In this document: piece after piece, positions 1 to 11,164 of the stretch
Layout of the letters: each line of letters starts with the position of its first letter
Numbering within the stretch: the first letter of the stretch is position 1
Assembly: GCA_949987705.1 (NCBI GenBank)
Contig: OX465283.1
Span: 164,253,850 to 164,317,849 of the forward strand
DNA length: 64,000 nucleotides
Direction: 5' to 3'
DNA from: Thereva unica
Taxonomy: Eukaryota; Arthropoda; Insecta; Diptera; Therevidae
Made by a program: the position numbers and the translations under genes
Notes under the pieces: generated by a model
The model's database searches: none
Told to the model about the DNA's origin: nothing
Seen by the model: the letters and a program-made list of their open reading frames with translations, nothing else

Positions 1-1700
1 TAACAAAAAAGTGTTCACCCGTTTGGGCATGTCGGTGTATCTCCACACGACGCGTCGTCGACATTCTGTCTATAGGCCCGTTCAAAACGAAGACGAATAC
101 ATCCAGGCGTGCGGAGGTAGAAACAGCGGAGAGTTTTATGCGTCCTTGCAGAATTTAATGTACATATCCGCTTTCAACGCTGGATAAAAGAAAACTTCCT
201 TTCATACAAATAAGAAGTTAGGTCTGTGCCGTGGTAACTGCTGACGAAACTCATAACCCCTTGCCCGTGAAGTTTAAGTCCAGATCGGCAGAAGCCGTAA
301 AGGCACAGTGTGTTGCGATATATCTGCGAAACATTGGAGTACCGTGATCGTGGCTTCTATACTCGTTGCCGAGTGTGACAGCAGTCGTATTGGCATTAAT
401 CTCACATTGTCCTTGTCGAACTAAGTGATTCATGGCGCCTACATCGAGAAGTGTGTTCTGATTGTCAAAGTGTAGGTGTGTGAAGTGATATTTTTGTCAA
501 CAACTTTGTTGGAATCGACAATTGGAAAAGAAGCATCAAAAAGGAAAGAAGAATAAAAATTTGTTTGAAATGGAAGGAGAAAAAACTAGAATACCTCATT
601 CAAGGTGGCTTGGCACCGGCTGCGACCAATCTCACGACAACAAGAATAAGGCCCGGTGTTTTGGGGTTTCAATCCCCTCACGAAATATAGGCAAGAGCAT
701 TTTGACGCACATGCTACCGAGATGAAAGAGTTTTGAGTAATATATTTGTTATTGATTTAAAGAAGAAGAAAATAGACGGTCGCTATGTGTTTGGCTAAGG
801 ATACGTCGGAGCAGCTCAAGTGTAGGTATGCCAAGAATGCCCCTTGGCTCACTACGTGTACTGAAGGGCATACTCACTGAACCTGACGATATCACATTCT
901 TACTCTCAAGCTGACATCCACAATTGTGTTGTTGTAGTCCAGTCAATAGGTAGATTCTTTTATACGTCTGTTCAGCATACAGACAGCTAAATACGAAAAC
1001 TTATTTCAGCTGACCCATGAAAAACAGTTCTGCCAATGTGTGAAACCGTGTGGGTGCATTAACAAGATACGGCAGTTCGCTTCAAGTGTTGGAAGAATTG
1101 CAAGAAAGTAGCACAGAAGATACATTCATAGAGCCAATAAGAATGAGTATTGCGATCTACTCATAATAGGCTTAAAGAAAATCACACGCGTCGCTTTGGA
1201 CCGAGACAAAGCGAACATTTTTTTACACGTTTCACATTGCGTCCAGTCGTTATGACAGGGGGAGAAATGGGAACGGGAATTAAGTTTGTGATTTTTATAG
1301 AAAATGACATATTTCGTATTTTTATAAACTACTAGCTGAAGCCCGGTGTGCCTGCGCCCATAATCCAATAAAATGGCGTGCGCCAAAACAATTGGGAATC
1401 TCAAAATAGCTTTTTCCATGGGCAGTGAGAGTACATTCGAAAAGAAAAATGTCACTCCGTTATTTAAAAGCCCAAATCACCCGCACATTTATATTCCCCA
1501 ATCACAATTCAACGGTCTCACTGCCACTCTTGTCTTTGGTGACCCTCCACGAAAAGTTTTAGCTGATTTACTTTGAATTTCTGTTCTCGCACCAAGTCTC
1601 TGTCTTGCATAGCATTTCTAACACGTTTCGAAATTGAACTTTGTTGTTTATTGAGAAGTCCTCAATCAGTAAAAGCTTGTTGCAGCTAATATTTAACAAA
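1..1700. other. No supported gene; possible repeat fragments
   Basis: No exon was recognised here, although the 3' part of the receptor gene at 1716-3308 should continue in this direction on the minus strand. The region has only short open frames. Around 1330-1360 the plus strand reads ACTAGCTGAAGCCCGG, which resembles the terminus of an interspersed repeat, and a minus-strand open frame of 109 codons (1455-1126) runs through it without a recognisable domain. The next receptor exon is probably beyond the left edge. Confidence 0.4.
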
Positions 1701-1715
1701 ACTTCTAAAACTTAC

Positions 1716-3308
1716 ATATTGCTACGTTTCCATTAGTAGATGTTGAAACGTCTACAACTTTTAACGTTGTGTTCGGCTGTAGCGCCTGAATTTTTTCGAA
1801 ACATAATTTTGGATTAAAGTAAAAGAACATCTTTCCTTTCGCAATTGTGATATTTGTATCCTCCCTCCATAGTTGTTCTAAGTGATAGTTCTGCATTACA
1901 TAAAGCGAATATCTAAAAATGAGAGAGAATATTAAAAAAAGATACGATTTAGTAAAAACAAACGTACTTCTGTTGAACTAGTTGATTTCCTTGAATCTCT
2001 TTTAAGTTCCTTAGAAAATACAAAGATGTTATTTGAGGACTTTTGTATATTTTTAAATGCCCCGAAATTATTTCTATATCTGACAAGGTATCCTCTAGTT
2101 TTTTAATAATGTGCGCTAGAATGAAAATGAAAATAATATTAAAAGAAATAACATAGTTTTAGGCAAATACTTACTTCTCTTTTCTCTTAACTCTATCACC
2201 AACGAGCCATTAATATTTGTGCAACCTTTAAACCTATGCGCATCTACAGAATTTCTTATCACACCTCCATTGCAAATTACTTCACATTGGCCATCACATT
2301 TGATGCATCTGCTGTTCCTTTCATAGTATCCATCAGGGCACTTGGCCATGCAGGTTCCATTGTGCGGTATTAACTTGATACTCTCGCATTTAGGAGCAGG
2401 GACACATCTACGATCGTTCAGCTGGGATATGCATATGAAATTAGCGAGAACTAGAAGGGAATTTCGCGTTCCAAGTAAATTTGCGACAAATATTCTTACC
2501 TTATAGTATGAGCTTTGACAGCTGTTGACGCATTCGCCATCTGTTGCCGATTTTAGATACATGCATACTTTGCACACTTTACTACCAGCCGTTGGACAAT
2601 CCGATAGGCAGGTCGGATCACAGCATTCGCCGCTAGATGTGCAGGATCCAGATTCACAGTTTTTAGGGCAAACTTTAAAGATAGTTATTTAGTTTTATTT
2701 TTAACAATATTAAAAACAAACTTTTCTGTAGAGCATTCTCACTCCAACAATGTATATTTTTGTGAGCCACTGTAACATTAGGATCGGCCATCTTGCAAAT
2801 GGGACAATGATCTGGATTTTTGTTATGCTACGATAAAAACAATATTATTAAGTATACTTTCCATTTAAAAACTAATTAAATATTATTACCCTAATTGTAT
2901 AATGCTGTTTTGATAAATTAGTTACTAAATACATCCAGTTAACCGTTGCCACATAACAAAGGATCGGATTATTTTCAATTCGAATTGAACCTTTGACAAT
3001 TTTCTTCATCGAATTGAATCCAAGCTCTTTTAAGTTTTTATTCTCAAAAACTATTAAAGAATATTTGCCAAACAGTTCAGATCCCCGGATTGTGACTAAG
3101 TTGGAAAATATACTCAGTGTTTCTAGATTGCTTACTCGATATATAATCAAGTTTCCAGTAATTTCTCTTAAATGCGACACCTGGTGGTTGTAGCTTGAGT
3201 TTAAGTAGAAATTCGCTAGGATTAATGATCCTTCAATTACTTCACATTCAAAAACTTTTGACAGTTCAGTATCGATATTTGCTTGTTCAACAATAATTGA
3301 TGTACATA
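1716..3308 (-). CDS. Insulin-receptor-like ectodomain (L1, Cys-rich, L2), partial, six exons
   Basis: Six minus-strand exons join in phase: 3308-2890, 2827-2722, 2672-2500, 2421-2175, 2115-1968 and 1912-1716. All five introns are short (49-78 bp) and GT-AG. Together they encode about 429 residues without a stop. Exon 1 is a receptor L domain (starts CTSIIVEQAN, ends near ENNPILCYVATVNW). Exons 2-4 are a furin-like cysteine-rich region, with CPKNCESGSCTSSGECCDPT in exon 3 and GTCMAKCPDGYYERN in exon 4. Exons 5-6 are the second L domain, with KYSLYVMQNYHLEQLW and KGKMFFYFNPKLCFEKI, very like insulin receptors. The domain order L1-CR-L2 is that of insulin/IGF receptors, which bind insulin-like peptides at the cell surface. 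Exon 1 opens with an acceptor, so a signal-peptide exon lies upstream, and exon 6 ends in GTAAGT, so the gene continues. FN3, transmembrane and kinase parts are not seen. It could be the true insulin receptor or a kinase-less secreted decoy like Drosophila Sdr. Confidence 0.88.
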
Positions 3309-3355
3309 CTGGAAATATAAATTGAGTATTTAGATTTTATGGACTAAGATATTTA

Positions 3356-3728
3356 CGCCGATGAAAAGTTGAGTCGAGGTTGAGTTGAAATTTCGGCCAC
3401 CGTATATGATGTCGAGTTGAGTTCACCTTAGGTTGAAATAGTGTTGAACTGATATCCAAACAGAAATTTGCATTTATATACGAAAATATTCAGAACGAAA
3501 TAATTTTTTGTTCCTTTGCCAGAAAACACACCGAACACAAAACTAACGCTGAAAGCGGACTTCATGGATGGTAAACTAACAAAACAAATGTCATTTCAAC
3601 CCAATTTCACGTCAACCCTCGAATATGAGGCGGAATTCAACGGAAGTGGACCCAGTTTCAACTCGACATCCGTTTATAACTGGGTTGAACCAAGGTTGAA
3701 CCTGAGTTGAACCGAGTCATAAACGGGG
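3356..3728. mobile_element. TA-flanked MITE, 'ACCCCGTTTATGAC' family, copy 1
   Basis: The right end reads GTCATAAACGGGG followed by TA. The left end (TTTACGCCGATGAAAAGTTG) is a decayed version of the same inverted terminus. The interior is dominated by diverged GAGTTGAAA/GGTTGAAC repeats shared with the copies at 3858-5674, 22645-23062, 59645-59975 and 61264-61417. It lies just upstream of the first visible receptor exon, probably in its 5' intron. It has no coding capacity beyond chance frames. Confidence 0.75.
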
Positions 3729-3857
3729 TAACTAATGCCGTTATTTAAAAGAGATAAGAACCAGTTATGCGAAAATATTTACTATTTTCGCCAGCAAATG
3801 ATTCCATTTACATTTAAGGCAGATCTATGTAGGTATTTTGCAGATTTTAAACAATTA

Positions 3858-5674
3858 CCCCGTTTATGACTAGGCTCAACCCAGGTTCAACCCGGGTTCA
3901 ACACACTCATAAACGGATGTCGAGTTGAAACTGGCTCCACTCAACCCAACTCAGCTCTCCTATTTGGATTGAGTTGATATTTCACCTCATATACGCAGGT
4001 TGAGTTGAAATTGGGTTGAAGTGACATTTGTCTTGTTTATTTACTCAGCGCCGGCCCTAGGGTAGAGCGAGTGGAGCGATCGCTCTAGGCGCAAGGTGGT
4101 AAGGGGCGCCAAAATGAATGCGAAAAACAATTTCGAGCAAAAAATAAAATTTTGATGGTACTTTTTGAGGGCGTTGTTTGTAGCTATCCAAGTCTCTGTA
4201 CTCATCAATATGACTCGAACACGGCACAAGCAGGGAGCACTGACTCCAAGACCGATCGTACATTGGTTTAGGCCATATCCTGGTCGAGGTCCATGGAGCA
4301 GACTGAATTCGGCGGATCTAAACTCGATTAAAACCGCAATCCTGATGTGTGCTGAAGTTATGAATGGTACTGCGTGAATGTACTACTAACGATGGACTGC
4401 GCATACCAGGCGAACTTCGGTTTGAATTAGGATGGAGTACGTTGAGATCACTCCTTCATTGGGAGATCTCCTTAGATCTCCTGCGGAAGTAAGGTCACCT
4501 AATCGGAGAGGCGACACGAAAAAGCGATCGCTTTCAGAAGACGGGATGGTGCAGCCCGAAAACGTTTTATGTAGAGGCTGGTAGGATCTGCGTGGCCCCG
4601 AGGAAGAAAGGGATACCGATTTTCTTAATAAGAAGAGGGTTAGATCATCTGGATCTTCTTTAGGGCATAATAACCCGACGAAAATGGCGAAGGCTTTGGC
4701 CATACGGTTTGAAAAGCCTTCAGAAAAGTCGGACGCACACATTATGAAATCTAGAACGACTCCAAAGCTCACCTTTTGTCAAATAGCGGAAAGTATCAAA
4801 ATTGGCGTGCTTGCGACTTACAATCCGGAGACTCTTCTGACCACGAAACAACTAGTTACCGTGCAAGGAAGTCTTCTGAAGGCGGTAGTCAAATTGTCTC
4901 AGGGCTCAGAACAGCCCAGGTCAGTAGGGGTCAGTGCGCCCTCTATGGTGGGCCGCCTTAAGCCATGGAAGGAGCAAGCCTTGTTGCTGTAGACGGGAAC
5001 AAGCTGCCGCGAAGCGTTTTTGTAATCGGGTACTTTCCGGCAGCAACAGATAACCCCACTGGCATTATGTTGAAAGGATAGGGGTCTAAAAGAAGACCCA
5101 AGGGTGTAGGAGTCGAGAATACTCCACAAAGTGCACCGTATAAAATTCACAGAGATGATGTCAGGATGGTGAACACTTCAATTTTGGGCTGATGGCAGGA
5201 GAAGGCTCTTTTAATGAGAAGGTGACTCTCTCCACCATCTCAACCTTACTAGCTGGGGCAAGCCCTAATGCCCAACCGTGCAATACAAACAACCAAATAG
5301 CCTCCAGCTGTTGGCGAAACGTCGTCGGAAGCAACTCGAAAAAAATCATACTTCCTCTATTGACGGAACTGTGACCCTAAAACCACCATCGAAACCCTTA
5401 AAAGGCCTCCAGTCCATAAAGGCTTGCAAAAGGGGAGATACAATCCCGTAAGGAAATGGCAGGCCGGTAGCACTCGAAAAAAGTTTTATCTAGGACAACT
5501 GAGAATACAATTTATGTGAAGTGAAAGCGTCGAAGAAAGGGCGCCGAAAGACAATCTCGCTCCACCAACTTCAACTCTATTTCAACCCAAAGTGAACTCA
5601 ACTCAACATCATATACGGTGGTCGAAATTTCAACTCAATCTCGAATCAACTTTTCGACCTAGTCATAAACGGGG
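3858..5674. mobile_element. TA-flanked MITE, same family, copy 2, split by an insertion
   Basis: The left half (3858-4042) starts CCCCGTTTATGACTAGG after TA and runs in the orientation opposite to copy 1. The right half (about 5560-5674) ends CCTAGTCATAAACGGGG followed by TA. Between the halves is about 1.5 kb of unrelated DNA with a LINE ORF1 remnant. When the insert is set aside, the two halves match the internal order of the intact copy at 22645-23062. Confidence 0.75.
4043..5550 (+). pseudogene. Decayed LINE ORF1 (DUF4780-like) inside a MITE
   Basis: The plus-strand frame 4684-4992 contains KLTFCQIAESIKIGVLATYN and GSLLKAVVKLSQGSEQPR. After a frame change, 4960-5080 continues with WKEQALLL and KLPR-like segments followed by a VGYFPAATDNPTG-like string. 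This pattern resembles the DUF4780 domain found in ORF1 of dipteran LINEs. Several frameshifts and stops show that it is not functional. The outer edge near 4043 (CAGCGCCGGCCCTAGGG, with a GGGCGCC motif at 4106 and again near 5541) may be the terminus of another non-autonomous element carrying the LINE piece. Confidence 0.5.
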
Positions 5675-5679
5675 TAAAT

Positions 5680-6870
5680 GATTTTTATTATTATAAACCA
5701 CATTACCAGTATTTTTTTTACTGACTTTTGCTTAACCTTACCTTTTTCACGTGAAGGGATTATGTTGCTGGCTGTCGACATTTTTACAACCATCGTCGAC
5801 AACATTGTTGCCCATAAGAAATATTTAAACATCGTTACAGAAAAATGGCGGGAAAGGAGACAACCAAATTGATAATTCGTACGGTATTTTTGCGTCATAC
5901 TAATACACAAACAAGGATTGTTCACATTTATTTAAAATAAATTAAATTTTCTTTTAAAAATCACTCAATAACACAAAAATTTCTCCTAAATGTCTAAAGA
6001 GAGAGTCTAAAAAAGACATTACATGATTTTCGTCACCCGACACAATACGTCATTACACGGAGAGTCATAAAATGACCCCGAAATGAAACAATTGAAACAA
6101 TTAATTAAATCACACTAGGAGCAATTATTCCACATGGAGTCTCTTTACGCACGGACAGTTATTTTATTCTTTTCTTTTTTTTCTTAGTTTTCCTTCAAAT
6201 TGATTTGTTTTCTTGATCTGAAATATTTGCGCGTTATGCCCACGCTAAATATTCTTGTAAATGTTTCTACGACTAGGCGAATATGATCAACAACAAAATT
6301 CTAGGTCCAGGGCAAACTCTTTTTGAAAAACAAAAAATTGTCTGACTTAATTAAATTCCGAGACACAGAGGCTGGCGCGGTACGGCACAAAACGACAGAA
6401 CCGATTCTAACTGATCATCAAACTAAATCAATCCCGTTGAGATGGGAATCGAGCCCGGGGCTGATTGAGAGGTACCCGATCGCGTATTAAGAGTAGATAT
6501 CATATCTAGTGCTGCCATGTGCCTTTTTTTGAGAGAGAATAGAGTGGTTGGTAGTTTATGAAATTTCAATGATATCTGAGAACAGAACAAAACCGTATAA
6601 ATACATTTGGGCACTTTGAACTAGCGTCTTTGCGCAAGTTTGGGAAATGTTTAAAACGCGTGCGTCTCGGGACCCTCGACAGAAGTCGCACTTCATTGAA
6701 AATTCCAAGTTTTTCAATAAATTAGATTCTTCGTTACTTCTTAATAATTGGTTTAGCAAAAAATTAGATAGGTATTTATTTTAAACAATTAGTTGTACAA
6801 ATCTCATTCAACCACGTTCCTTACACATAGTGCCAAAAGGTGTCGTGGCGCGTCAATTTAATTGTAATTT
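5680..6870. other. AT-rich spacer, no gene seen
   Basis: Only short chance open frames occur, and no domain, splice pattern or structured RNA was recognised. It separates the MITE cluster from the SINE/hAT nest. Confidence 0.4.
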
Positions 6871-7066
6871 TACTCCCAGCGGAGACAAGAAGCCGGGAAG
6901 GGCTAGGGAACAACACTATGACAGGAGGAATCAGGAATGTAAAGGGGGGAAGAAGAAAGAAGGAAAGTTATGTAGGTGGGGAAAGTGGGAAAGGCGAGTA
7001 CAATGGAGCTGCCGGGATTCGAATCGGGGCTTCTGGGATGGTAGCCAGGCGCCTTATTCCCTAGAC

Positions 7067-8025
7067 CAGCGGTGGACAACCTATGGCACGCGTACCACTA
7101 GCTGATACGTGAGAATATCTGTAATGGCGTGCCACACTCGACAATCGGGTGGGAATGCCCTTTCATATTCATGTGCGACTTTTATAGCGGCATGCACTTG
7201 CTATTCTGATACATATGTATGTATATATCGGAGTTGACAAAGGTATAAACTACCTAAGGAATATACTTTACCGCAGCCGCTCATGACACAGTTCATTCAA
7301 ACGTTCATATAAAGGCCCCCATTCAGTTGTTCACATACAGACTGCCCGAAGGTCGTGGCCTGAAGGTTTATCGCTTTGAGGCCAAGTATCAACACTCACC
7401 GGCTGCCAACTTGACAAAAATCTAGCTTTTAACTTACAACTCTCCGATGACCTCGATTTTTAAATATGTTATTTTTGGGGTCATTCTGAGTACGCTGATA
7501 TATATATGTAGGGCGCGCTCTCGCCTCCTTCATATTGTTTTTTGGGTTCAAAGATTGTCACCCACCCCCAGCCTGTCTGGGTAGCTTTTAAGGTGCAACT
7601 CTCCGATCTCTATATCTATCTCTATATATCATCCATTATATAGTGCTCTATATATTATCAACGTGCTCAGGTCATCGGAGAGTTGTAAGTTAAAAGCCAG
7701 AATTACCCAAAAATCTTTATGTCGGTGGGTGTTTATCGTCAGTCCGGGCCTGAAAATGAGTGTCCGAACTTCTATTCAGTCTGAAGTTTTCTTTGATTTT
7801 TTCATTCAAGTACTCACCTCTCAATCAGACTGCGTGGCCTTGATCTGGCTGTATGTGCCGACTTGGTCTGAAAGGCCACGGCCTGCCGGCGGCCTTTAAA
7901 GCTGCTTTGTGAAAAGTTTTTACTACACAAATAAAATTGTTTTATTTTTTGTCGCACATTAAGCGTGCAGTAGTTTTAATTATCTGTTTTGTAGCAAGCC
8001 AATGCATTTGGGTTGACAACCGCTG
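7067..8025. mobile_element. hAT-like non-autonomous element with 8-bp TSD
   Basis: The ends are CAGCGGTGGACAACC on the left and GGTTGACAACCGCTG on the right, an imperfect terminal inverted repeat starting CAG and ending CTG as in hAT elements. The 8-bp sequence CCCTAGAC flanks both sides (7059-7066 and 8026-8033), which proves insertion into the SINE. The 959-bp interior has no transposase and holds another inverted-repeat element at 7311-7899. Confidence 0.85.
7311..7899. mobile_element. MITE with AAAGGCCCCCAT ends nested in the hAT-like element
   Basis: The left end AAAGGCCCCCATTCAG and right end GGCGGCCTTT match the ends of the short MITE at 18001-18161, which suggests a shared family. 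Inside are inverted arms TTTTAACTTACAACTCTCC (7430-7456) and its complement (7665-7697), enclosing an AT microsatellite-like core, so a still younger foldback may be nested here. Confidence 0.6.
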
Positions 8026-8049
8026 CCCTAGACTACCGAGGCCCCCAAG

Positions 8050-8630
8050 AAGTTGTATATCTCTAGCAAAAAAGAAGGGCGACTGGAGGCTACTGCCTTT
8101 AATATTTCTACTGGAAGGCCGGCTGGACTTGGAGCCTTCCGGTTCCACAATGGGCGAATGGCCACTATCTGCTGCTCTTCGTTGTGAGGCTTGAAGATCA
8201 GCAAACCGTTCAGTCGGCCATCGTGGATGTGTGGGGAAAAGGGTACCCACGATATCGTCAATATTGGTTGGATCCCTGCCCGTCATTTTCAGCCTAAAGA
8301 ACTGAGGAAACCTTCAGTTGTACCTATCTTTACCACAAAGTAAACTAGAGAGAATTGCTGGCCAGTTAGGTTATCCTCAACAAAATTGGGCAGTATTCCT
8401 GCTATGGCCATGCTAGCCAGTTTATCCCGGTAAGAAATGCTCAGCGCAGGACTATTCCTGCTAGAGGATGTAGAAGCGGGTGCTGCCAAATTATTTATGG
8501 GCACTGCAACTTTTGGCAGGGAGGCAGCAGTGCCGTTCTGTTCAGTGCGACCTGGGGTTTCTTTGATCTTCCTATCTTTGCTTGTCTTTCTCCTAGCAGC
8601 GCCATATATCTTTTACTTCAGATGCTGAGG
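8050..8630 (-). pseudogene. Decayed R1-type LINE fragment (ORF1 and RT-linker pieces)
   Basis: Minus-strand pieces in different frames carry RDKLASMAIAGILPNFVEDN (about 8431-8372, ORF1-like) and DPTNIDDIVGTLFPTHPRW (8277-8221), then RKAPSPAGLPVEILKAVAS and FLLEIYNF (8150-8060). The last parts resemble the segment before the reverse-transcriptase core in R1-clade LINEs. The fragment stops where the SINE head begins at 8045. No intact frame remains. Confidence 0.5.
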
Positions 8631-8639
8631 AGTTATACC

Positions 8640-10240
8640 ATCAATCTTGGCAAGCAGCTTTACAACATCACCCTCAAATGCACGAGAAGATATTACGGTT
8701 AATGAGGCCGAAGCGTCCATGCTACCTGCAGGAAGTCCCTCTACAGCTCAGAGCTATCGCTTACAGGTATTATACTTACAAAACTCTAATTCGTTACATT
8801 GGTTTAACTCCCCACTCTAAGGGCTTGTCCGAATCCAAGTCGTCGTTTCGTCTTGCTCCGACAGTGTATGATGCCAGCGAACAAGCTGAGCTATTATAAC
8901 AATTAAGACGAAGGCAAAGCTAACCTGTCCGAATTCGTTTCCTTAGCTTGACATGTGAAGTTTACTTAATTGGAGGGCAAAAGGGTAGCTTTGAAAATTA
9001 TTAATTAATAATGGAAAATGGAAGAAGACTGTGCAAAAATTTATGCAGGGATGGAAATACTTGCAAAAAACGCGTTCTCCCTCGCAGGTCAATTAATTTT
9101 AACACTTGAAATTGTTAATTCTTTTCAAAACTCCTTACTAAGCAACCAATTTCATGCAGCGTACCTCATGAAGTCAACCTAGCCTTGTTCCGCTCATCAA
9201 GCTAAGCAATTGGCTTAACTGTTATACTTCATAGCCAAGATCACAGCCATAGATCGTTGTCACAACTGTCATAACAAGACGAAGACGAAGGAATAATAAA
9301 AAAATGTCTTTAGCTCGAAAACCTAAAAATAAAACATTTACGCACCTTTTATTCACAGTTAGGTCAGTCGAGTCCAGTGATGGTTTAAAATGCCGAATGG
9401 AAAAGGAGTCACTTCGGCTTAAAGTGGATTTATCAAGTTTTATTCTGCCATAAACCATAAATAAGTCGGTAAGTGTCTAACCATAAATAGTCCAGAATTA
9501 TTATATCTCAAAATAAACAACACATTGCAGCTCTTTAAATTCATTTATAAACTGGAGAATCTTGAATGATAAATTCTTTAATGATTATTTCATTATAAAT
9601 TTGTTTCTCCTATTATATCACTACAACAGTAGAGAACCAATCCTCATCCTCATTCCAAGCTGCAATTTATATCAATACTTATATTCAATTGATTCTAGCC
9701 TCGTTAGCACTCTTTTTAAACACTATGTCGACTCTCTACAATTCCTGCTTGCCCCGTGGCTGTCTACGCTTTCTGCCGTGATCACCTTGTAGATTGCGTT
9801 AATTTTAAAAATGACCACTATCAGAGCTAATGAGTGTAAAGACCATACATAATACTGATAAAATAACTAACCTATATTTACAATCTAATGATTCCATAAT
9901 CGAAATCCAAAAGTGCATTTTTGCCCGAGATCGCAAATTGAAATTAGGTCGCGGTTAGAGTAACAGGAACACCGATATACGCTGAAAGTCCCCCCTCCTT
10001 CTTTCTGATATCCGCAATAATAAAACTAGCTTTTCATTCTTGATTCTTTTTATTATGGCAACAAGATGCTCTAAGGAAAATTGTGCAAGTGCAGAGAAGA
10101 TGGTAGCACTGCAGCCACAAACGCAGTCCGCATAGAACCACTCTAGCATCAAGGTCGCCAAAGCGATTTAATAATAAAAATATACGTTGTTACTGTAGAC
10201 TGCGCAAGCGTGATTCGAATATTTTATTTAAAAAATACTC
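8640..10240. other. Spacer upstream of the Osiris gene; no gene seen
   Basis: The first few hundred bases may still belong to the decayed LINE ORF1 on the minus strand. The rest is AT-rich without a recognised domain. The 40 bases before the Osiris start contain an AT-rich tract (ATATTTTATTTAAAAAATAC), a possible core promoter or 5' leader. Confidence 0.35.
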
Positions 10241-10246
10241 TCGATA

Positions 10247-11105
10247 ATGAAGGTAGTCGTGAGTGCTGCATTTGTAGTGTTTAATTTATTATATGTTAGC
10301 GGATATTCAAACCATGATCATAATAAAACAAATTTCAATCGTGAATTTGATAAAAGTGCGCCAAAAAGTCCACCAAATAACGATGTTTTCACATACATTC
10401 GGGCGTCAATGCCGATTCGAATATTCCAGTGCATTCGTAAATTAGATTTTTTAAGATGTATAAAAGTTTTCCTGCTGCAGCGAATGGAGAATTGTGCTAG
10501 TTTCCCGAATACAGGGAATATAACAAAAGATTTAATGGAGCAGTTTGTTGTTAATGATAAGAATTATCCTAGCCTTGTTGATGAGAAATATATGAAATTA
10601 AGTGATGCAGAATTGACAAATCGCTTGCTAAGGAATTTTAAATATTTCTTTAGGAATCGAGATATTAAGCTGCACTTTGTTCCTGGTATTATGGTTCAAG
10701 TTGTTCCGAATAAGGAAAATAAAATTAAAATTTCATTCAAGAGAAGTAAGTGATTTTAGTTAAATCTTTAAAGAACTGTGTGCTTTATTATTATTACTAT
10801 TTTTCTCCCCAGGTGAAAACGATGAAAACACTGTTAGAAAACACCGACCTCAAAAAGGATCATCATCATCATCATCGTCATCATACAAACATGTTATGCA
10901 AATAGCAATTCCGGCCATGTTTATGCCTGCTGTGCTTGTTGGCTCATTTTTGCCCTATATTCTTCCAGTTTTAAAAATGGCAACAATAATGTCGGTTATG
11001 CTAAACAATGGCGCTTTACTAGCAGCACTTTTATATGCAGCAAGAACAGCAGCTGAAAATAACCAAGGGGAAATTATAAACTATTCTTATCCAGGCTATC
11101 ATTAA
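10247..11105 (+). CDS. Osiris family protein (DUF1676), two exons, 263 aa
   Basis: Exon 1 is 10247-10745 and exon 2 is 10813-11105. The 67-bp intron begins GTAAGTG and ends CTCCCCAG, and the splice keeps frame across a Ser codon. The protein begins with a signal peptide (MKVVVSAAFVVFNLLYVSGY) and has a cysteine pair region at residues 62-83 (C62, C71, C83). A central domain ends in LHFVPGIMVQVVP, followed by a Ser run (183-190) before a long hydrophobic stretch (about 196-246, FMPAVLVGSFLPYILPVLKM). This order is that of insect Osiris proteins, secretory/endosomal membrane proteins linked to cuticle and tracheal development. The usual AQXLAY motif is not clear in the tail and may be diverged (LLYAARTAAEN). 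Both exons lack disruptions, so the gene looks functional. No other Osiris gene is in the window, although the family is usually clustered. Confidence 0.85.
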
Positions 11106-11164
11106 CGAAATTTTCTCTATGGAAATAAGGTTTTAATTTTGTGTTTGCCTTATTTATTTCATGA

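Larger units (their letters stand above)
6885..8045 (-). mobile_element. tRNA-derived SINE, copy A, split by a hAT-like element
   Basis: Read on the minus strand, the head starts near 8045 (GGGGCCTCGGTAGTCTAGG, a box-A-like segment) and resumes at 7066 with the GGCGCC motif and a box-B-like GATTCGAATCC written in reverse at 7016-7026. The body (6885-7005) shares CTATGACAGGAGG and the GGAAAGTTATGT segment with copies B (17828-18454) and C (31108-31564). The interruption at 7067-8025 is flanked by direct repeats CCCTAGAC that are part of the SINE itself. Confidence 0.75.
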
